Positions 1 through 9,834 of a stretch of 64,000 nucleotides of DNA are shown here, in pieces. Source of the stretch: Sphingobium faniae. Lineage in GTDB: Bacteria > Pseudomonadota > Alphaproteobacteria > Sphingomonadales > Sphingomonadaceae. The stretch covers positions 255,501-319,500 of the forward strand of contig FMTU01000004.1 in assembly GCA_900100475.1 (NCBI GenBank), in the 5' to 3' direction. The position numbers and the translations under genes were made by a program. The notes below the pieces were generated by a model that was given only the letters and a program-made list of their open reading frames with translations, made no database searches and had not been told where the DNA came from. Within the stretch, counting starts at the first letter, position 1. Every line of letters starts with the position of its first letter.

Positions 1-1161
<1,161 letters not shown>

Positions 1162-1220
1162 GGAGCCGAGCGGTTGGTGCGTTGGCGACAGCGCGCCCAT
1201 CGCCTTGCTCCCATTCGCCA

Positions 1221-1260
1221 CGATTTCCGATCATGAGCGGGGGCCACTGACCGGAAATCG
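1221..1260 (+). other. 9-bp inverted repeat in the leader of the TerC-type gene
   Basis: CGATTTCCG (1221-1229) and CGGAAATCG (1252-1260) are exact complements with a 22-base loop, and end 21 bases before the terC-type start. No T run follows, so it does not look like an intrinsic terminator. It could be a leader structure or a protein-binding repeat. TerC relatives in other bacteria are controlled by the yybP-ykoY manganese riboswitch, but I do not see that motif here. Confidence 0.35.
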
Positions 1261-1281
1261 CCACAGGGGATTTAAGCTATC

Positions 1282-2001
1282 ATGCTCGATCTTTTCGTTA
1301 CTGCTGCCTCCGCCGCCCAGGGTTTCGGTTCTCCAACCGATATATGGGGCCATATCGTCAATGATTTCAGTAATATAACGTCTCCCGCCGCGATGGCCGC
1401 CTTCGGTCAGGTGCTGATGATCGACATCCTGCTGGCGGGCGACAATGCCATCGTCGTCGGCGCGCTGGCCGCCGGTCTGCCCGTCGCCCAACGGCAGCGG
1501 GTCATCCTGATCGGCATCATCGCCGCTCTCGTGCTGCGGATCGGCTTCGCGCTGGTGGTGACGCAACTCATGCAGATCGTCGGCCTGATCCTTGCGGGCG
1601 GGCTGCTGCTGTTGTGGGTAAGTTGGAAGATGTGGCGCGAACTGCACCCCAAGCGCGGTGCGGAAACACCCGACGATCCGAGCGACGACGATATTTCAGG
1701 TGTGCGGCCCGCCAAGAGCTTTGCGGCGGCCGCCTGGGCCGTCGCCGTGGCGGACGTCTCCATGAGCCTCGACAATGTGCTGGCGGTCGCGGGCGCGGCG
1801 CGGGATCATCCGGGCATCCTCATCATCGGCCTGATCCTGTCGGTGGCGATGATGGGCATCGCAGCGAACATCATCGCCAAATATATCGAGCGGTTCCGCT
1901 GGATCGCCTATCTCGGCCTGGTCGTCATCGTCTATGTCGCGCTCAAGATGATCTATGACGGCGTCGTCGATCAGAATGTCGGTATATTGACGCTGTTCTG
2001 A
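1282..2001 (+). CDS. TerC/YjbE family integral membrane protein, putative metal transporter
   Basis: 239 residues with about seven hydrophobic membrane segments. The two family motifs are visible: the acidic DILLAGDNAIVV near residue 50 in one helix and the matching SMSLDNVLAV near 160 in the second half, giving the paired Asp-Asn signature thought to bind metal in TerC proteins. Family members (Alx, MntP-like, YjbE) are linked to manganese export and metal stress. The start ATG has AGGGGA 12 bases upstream, and the leader contains a 9-bp inverted repeat. A strong bidirectional terminator follows. The transported ion cannot be read from sequence. Confidence 0.88.
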   Translation: MLDLFVTAASAAQGFGSPTDIWGHIVNDFSNITSPAAMAAFGQVLMIDILLAGDNAIVVGALAAGLPVAQRQRVILIGIIAALVLRIGFALVVTQLMQIVGLILAGGLLLLWVSWKMWRELHPKRGAETPDDPSDDDISGVRPAKSFAAAAWAVAVADVSMSLDNVLAVAGAARDHPGILIIGLILSVAMMGIAANIIAKYIERFRWIAYLGLVVIVYVALKMIYDGVVDQNVGILTLF

Positions 2002-2019
2002 CGGGCCGGAAACGGGCAC

Positions 2020-2058
2020 AAAAAGGGGGCGGGACCGCAGCGGTTCCGCCCCCTTTTT
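2020..2058. terminator. Bidirectional rho-independent terminator between the terC-type gene and qor
   Basis: An 18-bp stem (A5 G5 C then GGGACCG, paired with CGGTTCCGC4 then T5, one G-T wobble) with a three-base loop CAG. The A5 and T5 flanks give a T run on both strands, so it serves the convergent terC-type gene and the quinone reductase gene, whose stop is at 2072. Confidence 0.9.
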
Positions 2059-2071
2059 CATGGCCCGCAAG

Positions 2072-3043
2072 TCAGGGGAGAAGGATGGTGGCTCCGGTCG
2101 TCCGGCGCCCCTCCAGCGCGCGATGGGCTGCCGCCGCGTCGGCAAGGGCAAAGCGCTGGCCAATGGCGGCTCGCACCACGCCGCGCTCCATCCGGTCGAA
2201 CAGCCGCGCGGCCGTCGCGGCCAGTTCCTCGGCCGTGGCGATATAGTCGGTGATGCCGGGGCGCGTCACATAAAGCGATCCGTTTCTCGCAAGGTCGAGC
2301 AGCGCGATCGGCGGCACCGCGCCGGACGCATTGCCATAGCTCACCATCAGTCCGCGCCTTTTCAGGCAGGCGAGGGAGGCCGCCCAGCTATCCTTGCCCA
2401 CGCCGTCAAAGACGACATCCACGCCTTTTCCATCGGTCAGATGGCGAACGGTGGAGGCCAATGATTCGAACGGCCCGTGCAGGCTGTGATCTGCTTTCAC
2501 GCGCGCCGCTTTTTCCGCCGATCCGCAATGGGCGATGACGATGACGCCCTTGTCCCGCAGCCATGGGACCAGCACCGATCCCACGCCGCCCGCCGCCGCA
2601 TGGACCAACGCAACCTGTCCAGCGTTCAAAGGGGCGCAGTCCTCCGCCAGGAAGCAGGCCGTCATGCCCTTGAGCATCATCGCTGCCGCATCTTCGAAAG
2701 AGATCGCGTCCGGCAGCTTGACCACCTGGCTGGCGGACAGGAGGCGGTGCGTAGCATAGCCGCCAAGGCCGTGGGCGTAGGCGACCCGGTCGCCTACGCC
2801 CACGGCGGCGACCTTCGCACCCACGGCAACGATCCGGCCCGCGCCCTCCGCCCCGAGCGGGACGGGGAGCGGGGCAGGGTAAAGGCCGGTGCGATAATAG
2901 GTGTCGATGAAGTTCAACCCGACCGCTTCCTGCGCGATCAGCACTTCGCCGTCCGCAGGCGCGCCGGGATCGAAATCCTCACGCTCGATCACCTCCGGCC
3001 CGCCATGACGGCGCGCCACCATCCGCCAGGCAGGCCCGCTCAT
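2072..3043 (-). CDS. NADPH:quinone reductase / zinc-independent alcohol dehydrogenase family (QOR type)
   Basis: 323 residues of the medium-chain dehydrogenase/reductase superfamily. The N-terminal GroES-like domain contains GLNFIDTYYRTGLYP near residue 43, the characteristic QOR signature, and lacks the cysteine ligands of zinc enzymes. The Rossmann motif AAAGGVGS near 150 binds NADPH. Expected reaction: one-electron reduction of quinones, or reduction of an enone. Its start overlaps the stop of the upstream dienelactone hydrolase gene (TGATG), so the two are translationally coupled and may act on related electrophilic or aromatic breakdown products. The physiological substrate is unknown. 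Confidence 0.9.
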   Translation of the reverse strand: MSGPAWRMVARRHGGPEVIEREDFDPGAPADGEVLIAQEAVGLNFIDTYYRTGLYPAPLPVPLGAEGAGRIVAVGAKVAAVGVGDRVAYAHGLGGYATHRLLSASQVVKLPDAISFEDAAAMMLKGMTACFLAEDCAPLNAGQVALVHAAAGGVGSVLVPWLRDKGVIVIAHCGSAEKAARVKADHSLHGPFESLASTVRHLTDGKGVDVVFDGVGKDSWAASLACLKRRGLMVSYGNASGAVPPIALLDLARNGSLYVTRPGITDYIATAEELAATAARLFDRMERGVVRAAIGQRFALADAAAAHRALEGRRTTGATILLP

Positions 3044-3741
3044 CAGGCAAGGCTCGCCGCGAAGAAGTCCGCCGTGCGTTTGTCAGCCAGTTGCGCGCCA
3101 TCCTCGACCCGGCGATTGCCCATTTCTGCGGCAAAGCCATGATCCAGCCCTTCATAATCATGCAGGGTGACATGACGGTTGTCCTTCAGCCCCTCATGCA
3201 TTTTTTGTTGGACCTCGGCGGACACGAAGCCGTCGGCAGTCGGGATGTGCAGCATCACCGGCTTGCCGATCGCATTGCTTTCGCCGATCAAATTGTCGAT
3301 TCCCACGCCATAATAGCCGACAAAGGCGTCGCCGTCGGTACGGCAGGCCGACATGAACGCCAGACGCCCGCCAAGGCAGTAGCCGACCAGCCCGACCTTG
3401 CCGCCTTCGATTTCCTTGCGCGCGAATTTGATCGCCGCCTCGATATCGCGAATGCCCAGTTCCTGATCGAACCGGCCGAACAGGCCGAGCGCCTGTTCCA
3501 TTTCGGCGGGAATGTCAGGGTTCAGCTCGACATGGGGTTCCAGCCGCCAGAACAAATCGGGCGCGATGGCCAGATAACCAGCCTTGGCCCAATTGTCGCA
3601 TTTGCGGCGGATGCCTTCATTGACGCCGAATATTTCCTGGATGACGACGATGGCGGCCCTGGGCGTTCCCGCCGGACGGGCGACATAACTATCGAACCGG
3701 GCGTCGCCCTCCAGAGTGGAAATGGAAGTGAAATCAGCCAT
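3043..3741 (-). CDS. Dienelactone hydrolase family protein
   Basis: 232 residues from the ATG at 3741, which reads MADFTSIST and has AAGGA about 10 bases upstream; the longer open frame to 3969 is not needed and covers the divergent promoter. It has an alpha/beta-hydrolase fold with the nucleophile motif GYCLGG (Cys instead of Ser, as in dienelactone hydrolase), and the C-terminal YEGLDHGF carries the catalytic His. Family members hydrolyse dienelactone to maleylacetate in chlorocatechol and aromatic degradation, but many paralogues are general carboxymethylenebutenolidase-like hydrolases. It is the first gene of a two-gene operon with the quinone reductase. Confidence 0.9.
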   Translation of the reverse strand: MADFTSISTLEGDARFDSYVARPAGTPRAAIVVIQEIFGVNEGIRRKCDNWAKAGYLAIAPDLFWRLEPHVELNPDIPAEMEQALGLFGRFDQELGIRDIEAAIKFARKEIEGGKVGLVGYCLGGRLAFMSACRTDGDAFVGYYGVGIDNLIGESNAIGKPVMLHIPTADGFVSAEVQQKMHEGLKDNRHVTLHDYEGLDHGFAAEMGNRRVEDGAQLADKRTADFFAASLA

Positions 3742-3892
3742 GGGAGAATCCTTTCGATAGGGACCTGCGGACAGCCATAATGGCTTTTCCCGCCGCTGGC
3801 GCAACCCGTTCCCGCGTGCCATAATATTTGCACTTCCCTTCGCTCTTGCGGCATGAAGGGCGGACTTGCGCGACAGGATAAGGGACGCGACT

Positions 3893-4150
3893 ATGAAAGT
3901 GACCGTCGATGTGGATTGCACGCCCGCCGAAGCGCGCTCCTTCCTGGGCCTGCCCGATGTCACGCCCATTCACGACAAATATATCAAAACGATGCTCGAC
4001 GGTTTCGACGGCATCGGCAGCGCCGAGCAGATGGAGACGCTGTTCAAGAGCTTCTCTCCGCTGGGCGATGCGGGCGTCCGACTGTTCCAGCAGATGATGA
4101 ATGTCGGTCTGGCCGGAGTAGGCGGCAATGGCGACAAGAAAAAGGGCTAG
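3893..4150 (+). CDS. DUF6489 family protein
   Basis: 85 residues, starting at ATG 3893 (MKVTVDVDCTPAEAR) with AAGGGA upstream; an in-frame ATG at 3866 is poorer. The protein is small and acidic, with an amphipathic helix and a flexible Gly/Lys-rich tail. It contains the phrase RSFLGLPDV typical of this uncharacterised alphaproteobacterial family. Its TAG stop is immediately followed by the GTG start of mnmE, so it is the leader gene of the mnmE cluster. The length and placement suggest a conserved accessory role, but no function is known. Confidence 0.8.
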   Translation: MKVTVDVDCTPAEARSFLGLPDVTPIHDKYIKTMLDGFDGIGSAEQMETLFKSFSPLGDAGVRLFQQMMNVGLAGVGGNGDKKKG

Positions 4151-5434
4151 GTGACCGACACCATCTTTGCCTTGTCGAGCGGCGCGCCGCCCGCCGGCAT
4201 TGCCGTCATTCGACTGAGCGGCCCGCAGGCCGGATCGGCCTTGCAGGCGCTTGCCCGTAAAATGCCGCCGCCGCGGGTGGCGAGCCTCGCCCTGCTGTGC
4301 GATCCGCGCGACGGCGCGCCGCTCGACCGGGCATTGACGCTGTGGCTGCCCGGCCCCGCGACAGTGAGCGGGGAGGATATGGCCGAACTGCATTGCCATG
4401 GCGGCCGAGCAGTGATCGCAGGCGTGGAAGCGGCGCTGGGCGCGATGTCGGGTTTGCGACGGGCCGCGCCGGGGGAGTTCACGCGACGGGCTTTTGAAAA
4501 TGGCCGCATGGACCTGAACGCGGTCGAGGGGCTGTCCGATCTGTTGGCGGCCGAAACGCAACAACAGCGCCGGTCCGCCTTGATGATGGCGGAAGGGCAT
4601 TTTTCACGCCGGATCGACCAGTGGCGTTCCCGCCTGCTGGAGCTATCCGCCATGGCCGAGGCCGCGCTGGATTTTTCCGACGAGGACGATGTGCCTGATG
4701 CGCAGATCGAAAGCCGCATGAACGCGGGAACCCTGACGCTGGCGAAGGAGGTGGCTGTCATCCTCGCCGCGCCGTCGGCGGAACGGTTGCGCGATGGCAT
4801 CAGGGTGGTTTTGGCCGGGCCGCCCAATGCCGGCAAATCGACTTTACTGAACGCGCTTGTCGGTCGGGAGGCGGCCATTGTTTCGGACATCGCCGGCACG
4901 ACCCGCGACCGGATCGAGGTTCCGGCCGCGCTGGGCGGCGTGGCATTCCTCTTCACCGATACGGCGGGGCTGCGCGACGGCACATCGGATGCCATCGAGG
5001 CGATCGGCATCGACCGCGCCCATGCGGCTCTGGAAGCGGCGGACATCATCCTGTGGCTGGGGCCGCCCGAAGACGCGCCGCGCCATGATGCTCTATTGAT
5101 CGCCGCGCAATGCGATCAGCTTGGTCATGCCGGGCGTCCGGGACTGGCCGTTTCGGCCCGGACCGGGCAGGGCATGGAAGCACTCAAGACCGCGCTGCTC
5201 GATCGAGCGCGGAGCCTTTTGCCGGGGGAGGGCGAATATGCGCTCCATGTCCGGCAAAAGGATGGCGGGGCGGCTTTGCACTATCATCTGCTGGCGGCGG
5301 CCCATACCGATGATCTGCTCGTGATGGCGGAGGAATTGCGGCAGGCCCGGCGCGCCATCGACGTCTTGACGGGCCGGGCCGGCACGGAAGATATGCTGGA
5401 CCAGCTTTTCTCTGGTTTTTGCATTGGCAAATGA
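4151..5434 (+). CDS. mnmE: tRNA modification GTPase MnmE (TrmE)
   Basis: Works with MnmG to install the 5-carboxymethylaminomethyl group on wobble U34 of certain tRNAs. 427 residues with a GTG start directly abutting the previous stop. The N-terminal formyl-THF-binding domain is at 1-115 (CHGG at 82-85). The G domain has G1 GPPNAGKS at 223-230, GTTRD at 249-253 and DTAG at 270-273; the C-terminal catalytic FCIGK at 423-427 is intact. Oddity: where G4 NKxD is expected I read A-Q-C-D (319-322), so the guanine-specificity motif is degenerate. A parS site begins one base after the stop. Confidence 0.96.
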   Translation: MTDTIFALSSGAPPAGIAVIRLSGPQAGSALQALARKMPPPRVASLALLCDPRDGAPLDRALTLWLPGPATVSGEDMAELHCHGGRAVIAGVEAALGAMSGLRRAAPGEFTRRAFENGRMDLNAVEGLSDLLAAETQQQRRSALMMAEGHFSRRIDQWRSRLLELSAMAEAALDFSDEDDVPDAQIESRMNAGTLTLAKEVAVILAAPSAERLRDGIRVVLAGPPNAGKSTLLNALVGREAAIVSDIAGTTRDRIEVPAALGGVAFLFTDTAGLRDGTSDAIEAIGIDRAHAALEAADIILWLGPPEDAPRHDALLIAAQCDQLGHAGRPGLAVSARTGQGMEALKTALLDRARSLLPGEGEYALHVRQKDGGAALHYHLLAAAHTDDLLVMAEELRQARRAIDVLTGRAGTEDMLDQLFSGFCIGK

Positions 5435-5450
5435 TGTTCCACGTGGAACA
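5435..5450. other. parS centromere site 1 (perfect palindrome)
   Basis: TGTTCCACGTGGAACA is a perfect 16-bp palindrome of the ParB-binding parS family. It lies one base after the mnmE stop in the mnmE-mnmG gap, upstream of parAB. Confidence 0.9.
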
Positions 5451-5489
5451 GTTTTGACCGCCGCGCCCAAAATCTGATAAGGGCGCTCC

Positions 5490-7340
5490 ATGCGAACAAG
5501 CTATGATGTGATCGTGGTCGGCGGCGGCCATGCCGGTTGCGAAGCGGCGGCGGCGGCGGCGCGCAAGGGCGCGTCGGTGGCGCTGCTGACATTTGAGAAG
5601 GCCACGGTCGGCGCGATGTCCTGCAATCCCGCCATTGGGGGGCTGGGCAAGGGCCATCTGGTCCGCGAAGTAGACGCGCTCGATGGTTTGATCGCGCGCG
5701 CCGCGGACGCCGCCGCCATTCATTATCGCATGCTCAACAGCAGCAAGGGCGCAGCGGTTCAGGGGCCAAGGGTACAGGCCGACCGCAAGCGTTACCGCGC
5801 CGCGATCCACGCCTTTCTCGCCGCGCAGTCCGGTCTTGAGATCATCGAGGGCGAAGCGGCGGAACTGGTCCTTTCGCAGGGCCGGATAACGGGCCTGATG
5901 CTGACGGACGGCGCCCGCCTACAGGCCAGGGCGGTCATATTGGCGACCGGCACCTTCCTGGGTGGCAAGCTTTTTCGCGGTGAAGAGAGCCTGACGGGCG
6001 GACGAACCGGCGAACGCGCGGCGACGAGGCTGGGGGTTCAACTCCGCGCACTCGACTTGCCTGTCGGGCGACTCAAGACGGGCACCCCGCCCCGCATTGA
6101 CGGGCGCACAATCGACTGGGGGAGGCTGGAGGAGCAGCCCTCCGATGGCGCGGCATGGACCATGTCCGCCCTGTCCAATGGTCGCGCACTTCCGCAACTG
6201 GCCTGCGCCATCACCCGCACCAATGCCGAAACCCATGCGATCATCCGCAATGGCCTCGGCCGCTCGCCGCTCTTCAGTGGCGCGATCGAGGGGAGGGGGC
6301 CGCGCTATTGCCCGTCCATAGAGGATAAAGTCACCCGCTTCGGCGACCGCGAAGGGCATCAGGTGTTTCTGGAACCGGAAGGGCTGGACGATCCGCTCGT
6401 CTATCCCAATGGCATCAGCTCATCACTCCCTGCGGAGGTGCAACGGGCAATGGTCCGCTCCATGACCGGTCTGGAACGAGCGGAGATCGTCGTCCCCGGC
6501 TATGCGGTCGAATATGATCATATCGACCCGCGCGCCCTCGACTCGACCTTGGCGGTAAGGAGCATGGCCGGCCTGTTCTGCGCCGGTCAGATCAACGGCA
6601 CGACCGGCTATGAGGAAGCAGCAGCGCAGGGGCTGGTCGCAGGCGTCAACGCCGCCGCCTATGCGGGGGGAGAGGAACCGCTGATCCTCGACCGCGCGAG
6701 CAGCTATATCGGCGTGATGATCGACGATCTGGTGCTGCAAGGGGTGACGGAGCCTTATCGGATGCTCACGGCGCGCGCGGAATATCGCCTGCGGCTGCGG
6801 GCCGATAACGCGGAAACCCGATTGGGAGCGATAGGGATCACGCACGGCATCATCGGGCCGGAAAGATTGGCCCGGCTGAAGGATCGACAGGAACGCCGAC
6901 ATATCGTCGAGGCCGAACTGGCCCGGTCGATGACCGCGACGGAGATGGCCAGGGCAGGCGCTTCGGTGCGGCAGGATGGGATGCGCCGCACCTTGTTCGA
7001 ATGGGCGCGCTTTCCCGAAGTGGATCGACATCTTCTGCTCACCCTCGCGCCGACGCTTTGCCAGGCGCCGTCCGATCTGCGCGAGGAGATTCTGGAAGAT
7101 GCCCACTACGCGCCCTACCTGGAACGACAGCAGGCGGAAATTGCCGAATTGCGCCGCAATGAGCGCGTCTTCATCCCCTCCGATTTCGACTTCCATTCCA
7201 TCGGCGGGCTTTCCACGGAAATGATCGAAAAGCTTGAAACCGCCCGTCCCGATACCCTGGCGGCGGCCGGGCGTATTCGCGGCATCACGCCTGCCGCGCT
7301 TGCCGCGATCCTCGTGCATGTGAAACGGATGGCGGCGTGA
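5490..7340 (+). CDS. mnmG: tRNA uridine-5-carboxymethylaminomethyl modification enzyme MnmG (GidA)
   Basis: 616-residue FAD enzyme that partners MnmE in U34 modification. The FAD-binding dinucleotide motif [12 protein letters not shown] is at 9-20, followed by the family block [23 protein letters not shown] near 44-67. The signatures LKTGTPPRI and [24 protein letters not shown], which includes the second FAD contact, are intact. The C-terminal helical domain (about 540-616) is the MnmE-binding part. It is separated from mnmE by 55 bp holding a parS site. The stop overlaps the GTG start of rsmG (GTGA). Confidence 0.98.
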   Translation: MRTSYDVIVVGGGHAGCEAAAAAARKGASVALLTFEKATVGAMSCNPAIGGLGKGHLVREVDALDGLIARAADAAAIHYRMLNSSKGAAVQGPRVQADRKRYRAAIHAFLAAQSGLEIIEGEAAELVLSQGRITGLMLTDGARLQARAVILATGTFLGGKLFRGEESLTGGRTGERAATRLGVQLRALDLPVGRLKTGTPPRIDGRTIDWGRLEEQPSDGAAWTMSALSNGRALPQLACAITRTNAETHAIIRNGLGRSPLFSGAIEGRGPRYCPSIEDKVTRFGDREGHQVFLEPEGLDDPLVYPNGISSSLPAEVQRAMVRSMTGLERAEIVVPGYAVEYDHIDPRALDSTLAVRSMAGLFCAGQINGTTGYEEAAAQGLVAGVNAAAYAGGEEPLILDRASSYIGVMIDDLVLQGVTEPYRMLTARAEYRLRLRADNAETRLGAIGITHGIIGPERLARLKDRQERRHIVEAELARSMTATEMARAGASVRQDGMRRTLFEWARFPEVDRHLLLTLAPTLCQAPSDLREEILEDAHYAPYLERQQAEIAELRRNERVFIPSDFDFHSIGGLSTEMIEKLETARPDTLAAAGRIRGITPAALAAILVHVKRMAA

Positions 7341-7978
7341 CGGAAGAAGAAGCGCGGGCGTGGCTTGCGCAAAAATTCGATGTTTCACGTGAAACATGGC
7401 TGAAACTGGAGCGATTCGTCGCGATCTTGCTGGCGGAAATGGACCAGCAAAATCTGATCGCCGAATCGACCCGACCGCATATCTGGGCGCGGCACATCGT
7501 TGATTCCGCACAGTTGCTGACCTTTACCGATGCTGCCGTGGATGGCCCATGGGTCGATCTGGGGTCCGGGGCGGGATTACCGGGCGTCGTCGTCGCCCTG
7601 TTGACGGACCGCCCCTTACTCATGATCGAATCGCGCAGGAAACGGATCGAATTTCTCCAGGCGGTGGCGGAGGAACTGGGTCTCGGTCATGTCCGGGTCT
7701 TTGGCGGACGGGTTGAGGCCGTCTCCCCACATCCCGCCGCGATCATCAGCGCCCGCGCTTATGCCCCGCTGCCGCGCCTGCTCGAATCGGCGATCCATCT
7801 GGCGGATGAAAAGACGCTGTGGGTGCTGCCAAAGGGACGAAACGCGCAAAATGAACTGGAGACAGCGCGCCCGGCATGGCAAGGTGTGTTTCACGTGGAA
7901 CAGAGCGTGACGGATGCCGAGAGCGCCATCATCGTCGCGCGCTCCGTCAAACCCGTCAGGAGGAAGGGTCGAGGATGA
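7337..7978 (+). CDS. rsmG: 16S rRNA (guanine-N7)-methyltransferase RsmG (GidB)
   Basis: Methylates G527 of 16S rRNA. 213 residues with a GTG start overlapping the mnmG stop. The SAM-binding motif [11 protein letters not shown] is at 73-83. Two parS sites are inside the coding sequence: codons 15-20 (DVSRET) are spelled by a perfect parS at 7381, and the VFHVEQ codons near residue 185 by another at 7887. The peptide motifs are therefore probably held by selection on the DNA as well. The stop overlaps the parA ATG (ATGA), giving translational coupling across a modification gene and a segregation gene. Confidence 0.97.
   Translation: MTEEEARAWLAQKFDVSRETWLKLERFVAILLAEMDQQNLIAESTRPHIWARHIVDSAQLLTFTDAAVDGPWVDLGSGAGLPGVVVALLTDRPLLMIESRRKRIEFLQAVAEELGLGHVRVFGGRVEAVSPHPAAIISARAYAPLPRLLESAIHLADEKTLWVLPKGRNAQNELETARPAWQGVFHVEQSVTDAESAIIVARSVKPVRRKGRG
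7381..7396. other. parS centromere site 2 inside rsmG
   Basis: TGTTTCACGTGAAACA is an exact match to the canonical parS palindrome. It sits within codons for D-V-S-R-E-T of RsmG. Confidence 0.95.
7887..7902. other. parS centromere site 3 inside rsmG
   Basis: TGTTTCACGTGGAACA is parS with one base breaking perfect symmetry. It lies 72 bp before the parA start, in codons for F-H-V-E-Q of RsmG. Confidence 0.9.
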
Positions 7979-8757
7979 TTTGTATCGCCATCGCCAACCA
8001 GAAGGGCGGTGTGGGCAAGACGACCACCGCCATCAATCTGGCTACGGGGCTTGCCGCCACCGGCCTGCGAATCCTGTTGGTCGATCTGGACCCGCAGGGC
8101 AATGCTTCCACCGGCCTGGGGGTGAACCAGGCGGATCGCGCCCAATCCAGCTATGATCTGCTGGTGGGCAATTGCGCGCTGGACGATGCCGTCATCGCGA
8201 CGCGCGTGCCCAAGCTGGATCTGGTGGCGGCGACGCAGGACCTTTCCGGCGCGGAGATCGAACTGATCGAATATGAGGAACGCACGCACCGGCTGGAGCG
8301 CGTTCTGGCGGAAGCGCCGCCGGGGCGCTGGGACATTTGCCTTATTGATTGTCCGCCTTCGCTGGGCCTGTTGACGATCAACGCGATGGTGGCCGCCCAA
8401 TCCCTGCTGGTTCCCCTGCAATGCGAGTTTTTTGCGCTGGAGGGCCTTTCGCAGCTTCTTCAGACGGTCGACCGGATCAGGGGACGGTTCAATCCGGGCC
8501 TCTCGATTCTGGGCGTGGCGCTCACCATGTACGACCGCCGTAATCGCCTGACTGATCAGGTGGCGGACGACGTGCGGGCCTGCCTGGGCGATCTGGTGTT
8601 CAGCACGGTGATCCCGCGCAACGTCCGGCTGTCCGAAGCGCCGAGTCATGGCGTACCCGCGCTGATCTATGATTTCCGCTGCTCCGGTTCGGAAGCCTAT
8701 ATGCGGCTCGCTCGTGAACTGATAGCGCGGCTTCCCCGGCAGGAGGAAGCGGCTTGA
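7975..8757 (+). CDS. parA: Chromosome partitioning ATPase ParA
   Basis: 260 residues from ATG 7975, chosen because AGGAGGAAGG lies just upstream and the ATG overlaps the rsmG stop. The deviant Walker A motif KGGVGKTT is at 10-17 with the signature Lys, followed by LLVDLDPQGNAS and the Walker B LIDCPPSLG. ParA forms an ATP-dependent DNA-bound gradient that pulls ParB-parS complexes from the origin. It is coupled to parB through a TTGA overlap and preceded by three parS sites within 2.5 kb. Confidence 0.97.
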   Translation: MICIAIANQKGGVGKTTTAINLATGLAATGLRILLVDLDPQGNASTGLGVNQADRAQSSYDLLVGNCALDDAVIATRVPKLDLVAATQDLSGAEIELIEYEERTHRLERVLAEAPPGRWDICLIDCPPSLGLLTINAMVAAQSLLVPLQCEFFALEGLSQLLQTVDRIRGRFNPGLSILGVALTMYDRRNRLTDQVADDVRACLGDLVFSTVIPRNVRLSEAPSHGVPALIYDFRCSGSEAYMRLARELIARLPRQEEAA

Positions 8758-9695
8758 ACGAAGAGAATAACGACAAACCGAAAGTAGCAAAACGGCCCCA
8801 TGGCCTTGGCCGCGGTCTTTCGGCGTTACTGGGCGACGTGCAGCGCGAAGAACCGATTGCGCCTTCCGCCGCTCCTGCATCGGCCAAGGCGGTGCAAAGC
8901 ATCGAAGTCGCGTTGATCCAGCCGCATCCTGAACAGCCGCGCCGTCATTTCGACGATGCGGCTTTGCAGGAGCTGGCCGATTCCATCGCCAAACGCGGCG
9001 TCATCCAGCCCATCATCGTCCGCGCCCATGGCGGCGGTTTTCAGATCGTCGCCGGCGAGCGCCGCTGGCGGGCGGCCCAGCGAATCCAACTGCATCGCAT
9101 TCCCGCCATCGTCCGGGACTTCGACGAGCAGGAAACGCTGGAAATCGCGCTGGTCGAAAATATCCAGCGCGAAGACCTCAATCCCATCGAAGAGGCGGAA
9201 GCCTATCGCAAGCTGATCGGCCAATTCCACCATAGTCAGGAAGCATTGGGGCGGATCGTCGGCAAATCACGCAGCCATATCGCCAATCTGATGCGCCTGC
9301 TGGAGCTGCCCCCGCCGGTGCAGCAGGCGGTGATGGAAAGCCGCCTGTCCATGGGCCATGCCCGCGCCCTGATCGGCGTGCCCGATTGCGAGACGCTGGC
9401 GCAGCAGGTCGAGCAAAAGGGCCTTTCCGTCCGCGATACGGAACAGCTCGTCCGCCGCGCGCGGAACCGCGGTGGCGACGCATCCCCGCGTCAGCGCGCC
9501 GCCGTGCCGTCAAATGGCAAGGATGCGGATATCGCCGCGCTCGAACAGCATCTGGCGGACATATTGGGCCTGAAGGTCGAAATCAGCCACGGCCCGGGAG
9601 CAGGGGCAGGGGCAGGGGGTACGTTGTCCCTCAATTATTCCAATCTGGATCAACTCGACATGCTTTGCCAGCGCCTGTCAGGGGAGCGCATCTAG
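8754..9695 (+). CDS. parB: Chromosome partitioning protein ParB
   Basis: 313 residues with a TTG start (AGGAGGAAG upstream) overlapping the parA stop. The N-terminal ParA-activating segment with GLGRGLSALLGD is at 17-28. The CTPase/ParB-Srx domain has GERRWRA at 101-107 and ENIQREDLNPIEEA at 136-149. A helix-turn-helix around 161-185 recognises parS, and a C-terminal dimerisation domain follows. A Gly/Ala low-complexity linker (GPGAGAGAGG, encoded by repeated gcaggg units near 9600) precedes the dimerisation part. It binds the parS sites listed here and should also contact MipZ (33,607). Confidence 0.97.
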   Translation: MNEENNDKPKVAKRPHGLGRGLSALLGDVQREEPIAPSAAPASAKAVQSIEVALIQPHPEQPRRHFDDAALQELADSIAKRGVIQPIIVRAHGGGFQIVAGERRWRAAQRIQLHRIPAIVRDFDEQETLEIALVENIQREDLNPIEEAEAYRKLIGQFHHSQEALGRIVGKSRSHIANLMRLLELPPPVQQAVMESRLSMGHARALIGVPDCETLAQQVEQKGLSVRDTEQLVRRARNRGGDASPRQRAAVPSNGKDADIAALEQHLADILGLKVEISHGPGAGAGAGGTLSLNYSNLDQLDMLCQRLSGERI

Positions 9696-9770
9696 GCTGA
9701 TCTTGCAAAGCACAGGCCGGGATCAGCGCCGCGATGCAGGCGCAATGGCCGCCGGGAAAGATAATTCCCG
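9696..9770 (+). other. Two stem-loops in the parB-pepN gap
   Basis: GCTGATC (9696-9702) pairs with GATCAGC (9721-9727), and CGGGAA (9753-9758) pairs with TTCCCG (9765-9770). Neither is followed by a T run, so they are more likely 3'-end stabilisers or weak terminators of the parAB transcript than a classic terminator. Confidence 0.4.
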
Positions 9771-9834
9771 CAATAGCCTGGCTTTCCCTGCGATGCCCCT
9801 AGTCTTTTATCCCCTCATTTCCTAGCTTGTCTGC

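Noticed and set aside
1162..1281. yybP-ykoY manganese riboswitch ahead of the TerC-type gene
   Set aside because: Only a 9-bp inverted repeat is present; the conserved riboswitch loop sequences are not seen.
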